From positions 1-64,000 of the IMG/VR virus record IMGVR_UViG_3300006802_000092: a stretch of 64,000 nt of DNA; one strand, written 5' to 3'. A program made the translations under genes and the position numbers. The notes below the pieces were generated by a model. That model searched no databases. It saw nothing but the letters and a program-made list of their open reading frames with translations, and was not told where the DNA came from. Source of the DNA: a virus. Shown here one piece after another: positions 36,301 through 46,084 of the stretch (the stretch's first letter is position 1; every line of letters begins with the position of its first letter).

Positions 36301-39300
36301 GACATGACCAACATCCTTGAATTTGACGATGAGACATTTACAAGAGATAGTAGGACTGTAAACCACTTCTTTGCCATAGAAAAGAGCATGTACCAGACAA
36401 TTTCTGAAGAGATGCTAAACATGTTCTCTACAATTGTTGGGTTTAATAACCTAATTGGAGAGCCTGTCAATAAATACCGCCAAGAATACAAGGACTTACG
36501 CAAGCTAAGAAGTTTGTTTTTCGAAAATGTAGAAAACACTCCTGATCTTGATAAGTACGTTGACTTTTATCGATGGATCGACTCATCATTATCAATCATT
36601 TTACGACAGTTCATTCCTGCTTCTGCTAACACATCTGAAGATGTTCGGACTATGATTGAGAGCCACGTACTGGAAAGACCTAAGTATCATGCAAAGTTCC
36701 CAACTATAGACCTTAAGGCAAGGACCCCAATGACGGCCCTTGAGGTTTCTGGTAAGGCTGGGGGAGTTTTTGAACTCTTGCCTGAAGATATTGAAAATTG
36801 GAGACACGCTCATGCTCCTGTGTCTAATTTAGAGTCTGACAACACTGTTTACTGGAAATATGCTGAAGCAACTCACCCTGTCCTATCTTCAAGTGATGAT
36901 GGAGTCAACCAGACAAGGGCTGCAATTATACAAAGTAAAGTGTCTGATAGGGCGAGGAGAAGAGGAACGCCCGTAAAGATATCTTTTGAGGCAGACTCCG
37001 AGGACAAGACATCAAGATTTGGAACTGGTAGGAAGGTTATTCACGGTGGCACCAATCTTCCCCAAACAACAAGACCTGGTGCTTTTATCGACAAGTACAC
37101 AGAAAATTACGGTACCGTCGTAACTACCGCCACGAGAGAAAGCGATTCAATTAGAGACATAGATGATGTAATTCATCCTATGCATAAAAAATACTTTACC
37201 TATTCAGCGGATAATGCATTTGATGGTATAAAAGCGCAAAACTATCTTCCATTCAGGTATCTAAGTGGCAGCTTAGACACCGGCTACAACACCACCTTTA
37301 CTGATTTCCAGGCTGTCAATATACACTCATTTGAATCTTACCACTTGGGTGGAGAAATCCCAATGCAAACTCCGTTTACTGAAAAGTTTGTAGGAGGATT
37401 TTTGTCAAGGCATCAAGGCATATCGGATGGTACTGACGATGCTTCAAATAGAGCAGAAAGCTTTTATGTTGGCCAAACTGCGACAGCCCTTAGATTCCGA
37501 GGTTTAGATGAGGCAGGCCAATGGCCTCGCGCAACAAGACCATACTCTGTCTTTACAAGAAATGTAAAAGTCAAAAGACCAGTTAACATCGAAAACCTAC
37601 AGATAACCACTGGTAGTGAGACTCTAGGAAACTACACGAACATTAGAGAGGTAGTACAAGTATCGGGAAGAGCAAGTGGAGATTCGCAGTTCGTAAGAAA
37701 CGAAGGTGTAGTTGTAAGCAACATTACGTCTAGCTTAATAACGGGGATTGTCGATACCGAGGTGCAATTCTTGTCTAGTTCTGCTCACATGATGACTACA
37801 AGATTTTCATCACCCGGAGGCCCAGATACTGCACACGGGGCTTTAGATACGGCAACAACACAGTTTAGTGTTTACAATGCCCTTCCATACAGAAATCTAT
37901 TAGTAAGAAACCCTCTTAGGGTCTTACTGTCGGCCTCTTCAGCACAGTTTGGCTTCAAAGACGGTGTATCACCAGCCGTAGATGATTATTCTGGGGTTGC
38001 AAACTACTTTAAGGTCAACAGAAATACACTTAACAGGATAGAATACAGTAACGAATTTGTTGGGGATCTAGGGACGGTAGCCACCGCATCTGTACGAGAC
38101 AACGCCTTTGTCACTAAGCCGATACCACAGAGCGACTTGCAGTATACTTGGCTCACCTCATCCTACGAGTCAACTCCTGTCGGAGGCACTCGTGCTAGCG
38201 GTAGAACCATGCTTGGCTATGCTCCAAGAGATTTTGAGGTCTCCACTTCTGCCGGCTATGAAAACGCAATTACATTTAATGCACAAAGTGAGTATTCAGC
38301 AAGCGCTACAGCAGGATTGGTTGATTCACCTTCAAGACTAAGTATTATAATACGAGACCCGGTCTCTGCATCGGCACAAGTTTTAGGCTTCCCTCTAGGG
38401 ACGGCTGTTGGACAAATAGACAGCCCGTATGTTAAGGTAGATGTTGATGCAGACCAATCCATAGGATTCTTGCCTGATGCTGGCGGTGATGGTGTCCTAG
38501 GCGGCGTCTCACCAGCTATTTTCTACAACCGTGGCTATGTCTACGGTTACAGCACATGGAAGCAAATAAGAGGGTATGAGCACCCTGTTGCGCAAACGCT
38601 CAGGGAAAGCCATATTATTTCTTCCCTAAGCTCTGACAAACAAAGCTATACGACTGATGGTCGAGTCTTGCCAGCCCAGAGGTATGGCTCCTTCAAACAA
38701 TTCAGGGAATCACCAATTATTTCAAAGTATAAGCCACTAGTACAGATGCTTGACGAATACGATATCGTCTCAACATATGGAAACAATTTAAGCTTTTTCT
38801 CAAGCTATGAGCTTAATGAGAGACAGGAACTATCAAGAGAAGTTTCTGACGTTTATAGCAGTACAAAGAGGCTGTATGGAGAATATGGTTTTGCTGGACT
38901 GACTTATGAAGAAACTGTATACCCATCCGAGAGAAATGTTTACGATAACAGAATTCGTCAACGCGAGGGTTATACAATTGATTTTTGGCACTCTGATAGA
39001 GCAACAAGAACTTCAAACAGGACTGATAAGGTTAGCCTTGGCGGCTTTGACAAATACAGTATTTGGGCGATGGATGGCATTTACAATAGCACTACTGGTG
39101 TTGAGTTGGAGAACGCTGAGTCAAGTGTGAAAGCTGAAAACCACGAAGAAGGCGATGCTTCCACCACAGGAGAGCTTCAAAACTATTCTACCCAAGGCCA
39201 CTTTGGTACAAAAACAGCTATTACGGCTTCTGCCCTTTACGCACATAAACACTTTGTCGCAACAAGTGCTTCAGTCGTTGCTCCATCGGGACTTGTCGCT

Positions 39301-41787
39301 ATAAATGCTGCAAATGCCGCTGGATTAACGTTTGGGAACATTGGCATTGGCGGAGGTAACGCAAAATGGCAAACTGGTGAAATGGCTGGTAGAATTGTGA
39401 ACGGTGTGTTTGTCACTGGCTCTAGCGAAAGATCAAACCCTGCTTACGATACTTACGCGGACTACGCGGAGGAAATAAGGGTTCACGGCAAAGACTACTC
39501 GGTTGTACCAGAGTTTAGAATAAGCGATCACATAGCCTACTACATGTCATCAGGAGATTTTCTTACAGAAAACACTGGAGCGTTTGACATCTTCGGAGCC
39601 ACAGAGTCAACTGACTTCCCTACGAACAGTAAGTTTGAAGAATTCTACAATGTCTATTCTAATTCAGATTTCTTAAAATACTTTGATCTAGTTGAAGAAG
39701 AACACGCAGAGTTAACAGATGGTAGAAAGATAACACTTACCTGTAATGCTCTTATGAAGTTCTTGCCGTATAACGGTTTCTACCCAGCGGAAAGAACATT
39801 ACAGATGGCTACTCAGTTCTCTTCTTCCTACGCCGATTTCGTTACCTACACGGGCACTGACTCGTCGCTTGAGAATGCAAAGATTAGGCCATTCTTAGAG
39901 ACAATGTTTGCCCCTGGGATCGTATACAACTCCATCAAATCAGGGATTGGAGTTCCGTACCCTGTTCTGACAAGCAGCTACGAGGTACAGACTCTTGACG
40001 GCACTTATTATGCTATAAGCGCGAGTGATGCAAGCAACCCATTCCAGCACATAGCGTTTGAAGCGGCAGTGGAGCCAGAAAAGTACCTGGCCAACATACC
40101 AATAGTAGATGCTCAGCCTCACCCATCGGCATCGCTGAACATAACTGCTTCTTGGGGTGGCAGGGGCGATCCTCTATACAGAATGATGGCTAGTAACTTC
40201 TTTGGAGAATGCCCAGAGTTCTTCTTACCAAACGGTAACATGACAACAATCACTTCTTTGCCTGAGAGTGACCCAAGGTTTGGCAATGCTGTGTCGGGCA
40301 ATGTTTACTGCGCCAGAATCAAAATGTACCGCAGCATGAACATTAATAGGACTTCGCCCACTGACTATGAAATACCTCAGGATAATCCTACACAAACAGA
40401 CCTTCATGAAACATTCACGATGTACAGTAGACCATCGGCCTTTTACCATTCAGTAAGTGGCAGGAATGCTTTGACAGCTAATACTGACCACGACGGTACG
40501 TATGCTCAGAGGATGATGGACAGCTACAATGGGTATAACTGGGTCGCCACTCCACCCTACTATCACGGAGAAGCTTGGGTAGACATTCAGTTTACTGCAA
40601 CGGAAACAAAGAAATATAAGCTAGAAGAGATATTGGGCAACATAGATGGAACTTTTGATATAAGATTCGATAGAAATGAAAGTTTTGGAAACAATGGCGG
40701 CTACTATCAAAACGCTGCTAATGGAATACGCACAAATATCTTGAATCTCACCGACGTTCTGATTACAGATGGCAGGGCCAGAGTGAAATCAGTAACCTAT
40801 GACCCGGTAACCGGGGAGGCTGTAGAGGTAAGCGACGACCCAACGGCTAGCCACGTAAGCATGGTCATCCAACCAAAATGGGAAACGCCTATGTTCAACT
40901 TTGCCTCTTCGTCAGTTGACCTGGTTTCTAACCTTTCTGTTCCTACGTATGCTTCAGAGTCTGTGCCAAGGGGAATGTGGCACCAATTTGGGTTGCCACC
41001 AGAGACACCAGAAAAGGGTATCTTCTTGCAGATGACAGATATTCCCCAAGAGTGGTTAAAGTACCACCCCCAGGTGGGTGCTGATTTCTATGGGAATGGA
41101 GATGCCAAGTCTCTTGTTGATCTTTTGGGAATAGACCAGACACCAAGAAGGCTTGGTGAGCTTGCAAAAGCAAAAGAAGTTAGTGAAGCCGTTGTTGCAG
41201 TGCCGTTTGTACAGAATGGGTCTACTAAGGAATTCTTTGAAATTTCTGCGGACCTGTTTAAGAGGGCATTGAACAGAGAGTTGGGCTCAGACAACTCTGT
41301 CCAAGCGATGGTCGAAAAGATGTCTAACTATGTGTTCCCTCCAAAGATGGATTTTATTACAAATCCATCTGTTGCACCGATAGCAATGTACATATTTGAA
41401 TTTACGCATAAGTTCGATTCTGACGACCTTACTCATATATGGCAGAACTTGCCTCCAAAATCAATTGAAAGAGTGGAAAGAAAGTCTGTTGAGGTTTCAC
41501 ACGAGTTGCTGGAAGACCAGCTTCTTGGGTCTGGCCCCCTTTCGGACAAACTGCAGTGGATGGTTTTCAAGGTTAAGAAAAAGGCAGTCAAGAACTACTT
41601 CTCAAAGGTTGCTTCGAAAACAGGTGACAGCTTAGATGATGATAGGTTCAAGTTTAGTTTCGAAGTTGCAGGTAAAAAGACACAGCAGGTAGATTACAGC
41701 TACAACTGGCCTTATGATTTCTTCTCGTTGGTAGAACTAGTTAAGATAGACGCCAAAGTCGACCTTACAGGTAAGGAGGAAGAATGA
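33319..41787 (+). CDS. Giant tail protein: LamG/concanavalin-like domain plus tail-protein-I-like segment
   Basis: 2822 aa. Residues about 185-370 form a LamG-like lectin fold (WPKGQTIEFWLKKDE, DWRHYALAFKSGSSQAEIKVYVDG, ASVDEFRYWKVQRS). Residues about 475-620 (LPSWIIEQEEE, LYEKDIAEIKNLIYQNIYNN, YIYKSKGTEKSFRNIIRCYGVD) resemble the P2 gpI-type baseplate segment that carries tail fibres. The remaining 2200 residues are beta-rich without recognised family (RFSSPGGPDTAHGALD, YNALPYRNLLVRNPL). Likely a peripheral baseplate protein that joins receptor-binding parts. ATGA coupling on both sides. Confidence 0.78.
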   Translation: MSTKNLFDKGKSYKTLSSVDPATLGLDAESYRNIQAQNVDKDRFIPNVDFSSASNFVVYGSAKKYYESAFDRIRDEFPYDGSSAEKQEFFNSSSYLDLYIYDQEYPKSTGYAIFSADGWGTQSSETVGWGVSGDLEYIEFYGGPHTASNGMVNKTIHSEFSASNIYDTDIYDTEGVLSLGQEGTRESNLKFSWPKGQTIEFWLKKDEFIDTLTEKEVIFDLWNGEASGSDSYGRLTIYLTASSTPMRMNVMSGTTGLADVNLDTGLTDSTLANGDWRHYALAFKSGSSQAEIKVYVDGSPVSTLNSALNFQEVTGALRARIGALTSTPSGNAYHGIDLAGAGKLSASVDEFRYWKVQRSHEEVSKNYFRHVDGGTNTDISNTELGVYFKFNEGITTNSTTDSTVLDYSGRITNGTWVGYPSSNARNTGSAIVSASASDREVEDPIIHSNHPDVTSKRSALSLSGSSYDYQNNSSIYYTLPSWIIEQEEEEGGELLNLTQIIGSYFDTLHSQISEVPKLKNISYASSSHKPYPFSGRLLESNGLFAPEIFVDASVLEQFKDQSETELYEKDIAEIKNLIYQNIYNNLVYIYKSKGTEKSFRNIIRCYGVDDELIKINLYGNNVTHKLRDNFRSSITKRRFADFNHPDRFEATVTHQTSSTNANTLDVTYISCSSNPSTAEVEVIFPKKFEPSDAKYFSTNFLSSSIFGYHRVKTSNSLQDFSGYAASTDRSLQVYAVRTYSGSNDAYFVLENPAQSIFVTSSVYENIYDDTKWNLAVRTYLDKKESAEKVSGSSGTSGESDIIVELYGVNVELGVVKNQFSITASVAQNSTNNGYLSNPRRYYFGAHRTNFTGSLINESDLKITSLRHWNTFLDNNEIISHAKNTNAHGVLRPYESAYVYDTDLEGSRIPRIETLALHWNLDDVSQSDSNGEFLVNDFSSGSIGKRSRYPGDFGHSVGNQYTGRGFFFPASATSSIAVEYVQTAVQNPPEVITSYDMTNILEFDDETFTRDSRTVNHFFAIEKSMYQTISEEMLNMFSTIVGFNNLIGEPVNKYRQEYKDLRKLRSLFFENVENTPDLDKYVDFYRWIDSSLSIILRQFIPASANTSEDVRTMIESHVLERPKYHAKFPTIDLKARTPMTALEVSGKAGGVFELLPEDIENWRHAHAPVSNLESDNTVYWKYAEATHPVLSSSDDGVNQTRAAIIQSKVSDRARRRGTPVKISFEADSEDKTSRFGTGRKVIHGGTNLPQTTRPGAFIDKYTENYGTVVTTATRESDSIRDIDDVIHPMHKKYFTYSADNAFDGIKAQNYLPFRYLSGSLDTGYNTTFTDFQAVNIHSFESYHLGGEIPMQTPFTEKFVGGFLSRHQGISDGTDDASNRAESFYVGQTATALRFRGLDEAGQWPRATRPYSVFTRNVKVKRPVNIENLQITTGSETLGNYTNIREVVQVSGRASGDSQFVRNEGVVVSNITSSLITGIVDTEVQFLSSSAHMMTTRFSSPGGPDTAHGALDTATTQFSVYNALPYRNLLVRNPLRVLLSASSAQFGFKDGVSPAVDDYSGVANYFKVNRNTLNRIEYSNEFVGDLGTVATASVRDNAFVTKPIPQSDLQYTWLTSSYESTPVGGTRASGRTMLGYAPRDFEVSTSAGYENAITFNAQSEYSASATAGLVDSPSRLSIIIRDPVSASAQVLGFPLGTAVGQIDSPYVKVDVDADQSIGFLPDAGGDGVLGGVSPAIFYNRGYVYGYSTWKQIRGYEHPVAQTLRESHIISSLSSDKQSYTTDGRVLPAQRYGSFKQFRESPIISKYKPLVQMLDEYDIVSTYGNNLSFFSSYELNERQELSREVSDVYSSTKRLYGEYGFAGLTYEETVYPSERNVYDNRIRQREGYTIDFWHSDRATRTSNRTDKVSLGGFDKYSIWAMDGIYNSTTGVELENAESSVKAENHEEGDASTTGELQNYSTQGHFGTKTAITASALYAHKHFVATSASVVAPSGLVAINAANAAGLTFGNIGIGGGNAKWQTGEMAGRIVNGVFVTGSSERSNPAYDTYADYAEEIRVHGKDYSVVPEFRISDHIAYYMSSGDFLTENTGAFDIFGATESTDFPTNSKFEEFYNVYSNSDFLKYFDLVEEEHAELTDGRKITLTCNALMKFLPYNGFYPAERTLQMATQFSSSYADFVTYTGTDSSLENAKIRPFLETMFAPGIVYNSIKSGIGVPYPVLTSSYEVQTLDGTYYAISASDASNPFQHIAFEAAVEPEKYLANIPIVDAQPHPSASLNITASWGGRGDPLYRMMASNFFGECPEFFLPNGNMTTITSLPESDPRFGNAVSGNVYCARIKMYRSMNINRTSPTDYEIPQDNPTQTDLHETFTMYSRPSAFYHSVSGRNALTANTDHDGTYAQRMMDSYNGYNWVATPPYYHGEAWVDIQFTATETKKYKLEEILGNIDGTFDIRFDRNESFGNNGGYYQNAANGIRTNILNLTDVLITDGRARVKSVTYDPVTGEAVEVSDDPTASHVSMVIQPKWETPMFNFASSSVDLVSNLSVPTYASESVPRGMWHQFGLPPETPEKGIFLQMTDIPQEWLKYHPQVGADFYGNGDAKSLVDLLGIDQTPRRLGELAKAKEVSEAVVAVPFVQNGSTKEFFEISADLFKRALNRELGSDNSVQAMVEKMSNYVFPPKMDFITNPSVAPIAMYIFEFTHKFDSDDLTHIWQNLPPKSIERVERKSVEVSHELLEDQLLGSGPLSDKLQWMVFKVKKKAVKNYFSKVASKTGDSLDDDRFKFSFEVAGKKTQQVDYSYNWPYDFFSLVELVKIDAKVDLTGKEEE

Positions 41788-42938
41788 AGTTTCTAGATAA
41801 AAAAGAAGAAGTCTTAGATACGGTTTTGACTCCATATGGCGAATACCTGCTTTCTATAGGTCGATTAAAGCCAGAATATTATGCTTTTTTTGATGACAAC
41901 GTCCTGTATGAAAGCCAATACGGTAGGCCAAACGAATCTCCTGAAAGAGAGCAGAATTCTATAGAGCCTAGAATACAAGAGGAAACTCCGCAGCTTGCAA
42001 CACAGGTAGTCTTTTCTGACAGAAACGTTTTTCACAATACAGGCTTGCTAACGCCCATGCTGGGAACCACTGGCCCTCTGACTCCTACAACAGGGGCAGA
42101 TGCTACAAAGGCAGTTTCCGCTGGGGCTGGGCCTGTAGTTCCGGAAGAGCTAGCGTTACCCGCAGAGTTACAACAATCAATAGAGAAGCTTAAATCACTA
42201 TCCAACACCAGTGCGTTTGACAGGGATTACTACGGCCCTCAATACGCACTTGGCACAACTGACAAACTTACTACAAAAGCACCAGCATGGTCTGTTACTC
42301 TTCTGCGTGGAGAAATTGCTTCTTCTACTGATACTTTTACAAGCTCCACAAGGCCGACATTGGATATACCACAAATCAATGTGGATTTGGTTTACAAGAT
42401 AGACACTATAGCAAACAGAGATTTTATATCAGATACCGAACTAGCTATGGAGTTTGAAAACGGAGAATTCCTAGACATCGACCCAGAGATACTACTATGT
42501 CAAATTAAAGAGTTAAACTCTGAATTTACAAAAGATAACTTTGAGATTGAAGTATTTGAAGTTACCACTGAGGGCGTTGCTGGTTTAGAATCATCTGTTG
42601 TGGAGAGATTGAGGCCACTAAAGTTTAGACGTAGACCATCCAATATCCAAAATGGAATTCTTTTAGATGATGACGAGATTGTAAGCACAAACGAGCCGAT
42701 AACGCCTGAAAACGTTGAGTATTACTTTAATATATATGTTGATAGTCAAATCAACAGCCAACTTATTTGCTCTTCGATTGAGGAAAACAAGAAAGATGGT
42801 AGGTACATCAATGTTGATTTTGAGTGCGAAGATGTGAAAAATATTGCACTCGTAGATATTTACAGTACAGACGCAGCATCTGAGCCTTGCCCAGACTTGG
42901 ATGACCCTTGTAGCGACAAGCCTGGAACTATTTATTAA
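41784..42938 (+). CDS. Conserved-looking tail protein, 384 aa
   Basis: N-terminus MKFLDKKEEVLDTVLTPYGEYLL then KPEYYAFFDDNVLYESQYG and RIQEETPQLATQ has the look of a domain shared by marine phage virion proteins, where 'LT.yG...LS.G...P.yYafFDd' precedes many fibre proteins; I cannot name it. Asp/Glu-rich C-terminus with four Cys (CPDLDDPCSDKPGTIY). Lies inside the tail block with overlapping starts. Confidence 0.68.
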   Translation: MKFLDKKEEVLDTVLTPYGEYLLSIGRLKPEYYAFFDDNVLYESQYGRPNESPEREQNSIEPRIQEETPQLATQVVFSDRNVFHNTGLLTPMLGTTGPLTPTTGADATKAVSAGAGPVVPEELALPAELQQSIEKLKSLSNTSAFDRDYYGPQYALGTTDKLTTKAPAWSVTLLRGEIASSTDTFTSSTRPTLDIPQINVDLVYKIDTIANRDFISDTELAMEFENGEFLDIDPEILLCQIKELNSEFTKDNFEIEVFEVTTEGVAGLESSVVERLRPLKFRRRPSNIQNGILLDDDEIVSTNEPITPENVEYYFNIYVDSQINSQLICSSIEENKKDGRYINVDFECEDVKNIALVDIYSTDAASEPCPDLDDPCSDKPGTIY

Positions 42939-42940
42939 TG
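42927..42940 (+). promoter_or_regulatory. ACTATTTATTAATG element at a gene start
   Basis: ACTATTTATT overlaps the last codons of the upstream gene and runs into the ATG at 42938. The string ACTATTTAT is shared with 4432, 7521 and 56928. Because it encodes Thr-Ile-Tyr here, a coding explanation is possible. Confidence 0.2.
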
Positions 42941-45900
42941 CTTTCAAGAAACGAAGTTTTAAGAAAATTAGTTGGTGAAAGACTTCCTTATGTTTTCATC
43001 GATTCCATTGTACTGAGTGATCCTACTTCTTTGCGAAGTGAAGACACGCTTACAAATGATGTAGACAGGCCCGAGTTTATAAGAAACAGATATGGAAATA
43101 ATAATTTAGCTCCCGGCTCTAGGAACCTGGATACGGAAGATAAGCAAGCTGTTACAGCTACAATCACTGTCTCAATGAATGATTTATTACATAAACCTCA
43201 TTGGTACAATCCGTCCATTCTTGGTTCCCTGACTATCAAAGTGTTGTGCGCTACTTCAAGTGCAGCCTTCAATTATATAAAGAGTCCGCAGGCTACATCG
43301 CTTGCGGGAGTGCCAAAGAGGCTGAAAAAACACATAAAAGAAAGAACACTTACATTCCCGACCAACAAAACTCTTAAAGATTATGCCGTAAGACAACTAT
43401 CTGAGCACAATGATACTCTGTGTACCATAAAACTGAAAAGGCAATTCCGACTAGAGTCAGACTTTATTGGGTTTGCCGTCTTTCCCGCTTTTGAGCCTCT
43501 TGGGCTACAAGGAAGAAGAACTTCGCAAAAGGCACTCTCTAACGGAAAAACCAATTTTACTTCTTACACATTTTATTCAAAAGATGGCAGCGTATGGAAA
43601 GGGCCTGTGCATAGGCACCCTACGATTGGGTTTATGGAGGGCGCTAGACACACAGAACGACCACACGGAGAACTCACAGTTGTAGAACACGAAAATGTAG
43701 TAAGAGATCATAGAATATTTGGACAGATGAGGCAGCTGCAGCAGCAAGTATCTCTGTCTTCGCCAGAGGAGCCAAAAAGGGTATACTCAAATGTGTTCCT
43801 TAGCGGAGATTCTAGCGGTATTGTTAGGGGGATGTTTGCTTTCGACTTAGAAGGCTTTTTACGACAGAACTCTGAATTCAATCGGCTTATAAATGTAAGA
43901 AATAGAAAAAAGATCATGTCTCTTGCAAGAATTAGCGATTTAAGAGTCTACAGGGATAAGATCTATGATTTTGAAGGAGGATATTCAAGAGAGTCTGGTG
44001 CGATGAAAGCACGAGCCCCAGAAAGAACAGTAATAGTGTCAAGTTCTGACTCTGGACTTCCCGCTGGGAGTGTTGCAAGAGCGCAAAACAAAATTGATGA
44101 AGACGGTGACGAAATAAAAGAAAAAACAGTTGGATACCTTGAGCAGTTGAATATTGCTGGGCTGGGGACTAAAAAGGCATTCTCTTTTGTGGATTCCGAG
44201 GCTTCCGAATTGGCAGGTGGAACTTATAGGTATGGAGTCGAAATAGAGATTACAGACCCTACAAAAAAGTTCCTCAACATGCGCCTCAACACTTTGCGCA
44301 GAGCAAGAAACATCATCATGTCATACTATGAAGAAGCAAAGAGTCCTTCCAACTTCAACTCAGCTACTGGTCAATTTACCTATGAATATCTTTCATACCT
44401 AAAGAAAATTTATAATTTAGATGTTAAGATCAAGGGAAACGCCAATAAGCCTACAAGTTTGCCGTGGAGAACTTCTCCTATGCTGTACTTTAACGCACTA
44501 GAGGAGCTACTTGGGCGAAAAATATCAAGAAGGCAAAAGAAGAGCTTGCAAAAGAGTCTATATCCATCAACTGGTGGTCTGGAAGGGGTGGAAAACTATA
44601 TTGATCTCCTCGACTCTCTAATAGCATCATTGAGCGGCCTTGAGGTCTCGCAGAGCGAGAACACTTCTAGGTCCTCTGGGGGCAGGAACAAGCCTCAGAG
44701 AGACGACAAGCTTAGAAGTAGCAGAGAGTTCTCTGAGAGGCCCTGGAAGGCTTCTAAGCACACCAACAGCAAGGTCTACCTCAACTACATGAGGGGAGCC
44801 CTAGCAAAGAGCCCTGGAAGGCTGCCAAGAGTCAACAGGAACAGTCTACTCAATCGTTTTAGTGTGGAAGCTAACAAGTTCTTTCCAGAAGTTGTAGGCA
44901 AAAACGAAAGAGAAGTAACAAATGAAGACCTAAAGGGATTTAGAAAAGTATATAACTCTTCACTAACCCCAACTGTCGTTGAAACTAAAGAAGAAGAAAT
45001 AGTATTGTCTAGAACTCTAGAGGGATCTTTTGAAAGGGCTCACGGCGCTCTTAAGGCAGACGAGAAATCAGCCGAGTACAGTGAGGGTACAGTTGATGAT
45101 ACTTTAGCTGGGATGGGCGTCAGAATTGAAAACCGTAGATTAAAGAGAAAGAAAAACAGAAAGTTCAGCAACTCTACAGAGTATTTTGGAGAAAATAGAA
45201 ATTTCCAAACTAAGACTGGTGACGACAAAAGAGAGGAAGCCTACGCGACTGAGGATCCTAAACAAAGTGAACTAAAAGATAAATTGCTCACAAAAGAGAA
45301 GCAGCAAGAAGAAGAAACCCCTGTTAGCAGAAAAGATTCTTTGCCAAGAAGATATTTAAAAATTCGTAGACGCATGAGACAGGCCAAACAGCAGCAGGGC
45401 GAAACGATTGATACAAAGGCTGAAGAATCAGAGGTAAAAGAAGAAGAAGTACTAGAAAAAACAATTGCCTCTGTCAAGTATATAACTGGTTTCGATAGCG
45501 CTATGGAGCCAATCTATAGTAAAACTGTGCCTGTGTCCGCAGAGCAAGTTGTCTTTGTTATAGAGAAAGAAGAAACAACAGACGGCTCAAGTCCCGACAA
45601 TCAGCAGATAAGCGACTCCTTGGGCATCATCGAAACCAGCGGTGAGACAATTCCACAAGAAAAGCTCAAAGAAGATGACCCATGTGACGACACAATAATT
45701 GAACAAGAAACAATTCCAGACAAGCCAGTGGAGCAGGAAGATCCTTGCGGTGACGGGCAAAAATATAATCCTGTAACCGGTGAATGTGAAGACATCGAAA
45801 TTACAGTCCCTAATCCTCAGGATGAAAGAGACCCGCCAGTCCAAGATGTAGAACCAGAGCCACAAACTGTTGTAACAGAAGAGGTTATTCCTCCAAAACC

Positions 45901-46084
45901 AACAGAAGCGCCCCTAGCTCCTCAACCAACAGTATCGGTTGACGCTACTCCTGTTGCAGTTTCTGAGCAGCAGCAAGGCTACTTTGTTCGTAGGAGGATA
46001 TTGCCAGAGTCCAACTCCACTGAAACTGTGCAAAACGATTCGCAAGCAACTACTTTAACTAGAGGAGGCTCAAGTGGCTACTAA
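42938..46084 (+). CDS. Large tail structural protein, 1048 aa
   Basis: No family was recognised. N-terminal 350 residues are beta-rich and mention hydrophobic-charged repeats; residues about 560-640 (SGLEVSQSENTSRSSGGRNKPQRDD...) are Ser/Arg-rich and their DNA (about 44630-44840) is clearly richer in G and C than the surrounding gene. The last 300 residues are a low-complexity acidic, Pro-rich tail with short Cys-containing repeats (DDPCDDTIIEQETIPDKP, QEDPCGDGQKYNPVTGECED). Overlaps the following gene by 11 nt. Confidence 0.68.
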   Translation: MLSRNEVLRKLVGERLPYVFIDSIVLSDPTSLRSEDTLTNDVDRPEFIRNRYGNNNLAPGSRNLDTEDKQAVTATITVSMNDLLHKPHWYNPSILGSLTIKVLCATSSAAFNYIKSPQATSLAGVPKRLKKHIKERTLTFPTNKTLKDYAVRQLSEHNDTLCTIKLKRQFRLESDFIGFAVFPAFEPLGLQGRRTSQKALSNGKTNFTSYTFYSKDGSVWKGPVHRHPTIGFMEGARHTERPHGELTVVEHENVVRDHRIFGQMRQLQQQVSLSSPEEPKRVYSNVFLSGDSSGIVRGMFAFDLEGFLRQNSEFNRLINVRNRKKIMSLARISDLRVYRDKIYDFEGGYSRESGAMKARAPERTVIVSSSDSGLPAGSVARAQNKIDEDGDEIKEKTVGYLEQLNIAGLGTKKAFSFVDSEASELAGGTYRYGVEIEITDPTKKFLNMRLNTLRRARNIIMSYYEEAKSPSNFNSATGQFTYEYLSYLKKIYNLDVKIKGNANKPTSLPWRTSPMLYFNALEELLGRKISRRQKKSLQKSLYPSTGGLEGVENYIDLLDSLIASLSGLEVSQSENTSRSSGGRNKPQRDDKLRSSREFSERPWKASKHTNSKVYLNYMRGALAKSPGRLPRVNRNSLLNRFSVEANKFFPEVVGKNEREVTNEDLKGFRKVYNSSLTPTVVETKEEEIVLSRTLEGSFERAHGALKADEKSAEYSEGTVDDTLAGMGVRIENRRLKRKKNRKFSNSTEYFGENRNFQTKTGDDKREEAYATEDPKQSELKDKLLTKEKQQEEETPVSRKDSLPRRYLKIRRRMRQAKQQQGETIDTKAEESEVKEEEVLEKTIASVKYITGFDSAMEPIYSKTVPVSAEQVVFVIEKEETTDGSSPDNQQISDSLGIIETSGETIPQEKLKEDDPCDDTIIEQETIPDKPVEQEDPCGDGQKYNPVTGECEDIEITVPNPQDERDPPVQDVEPEPQTVVTEEVIPPKPTEAPLAPQPTVSVDATPVAVSEQQQGYFVRRRILPESNSTETVQNDSQATTLTRGGSSGY

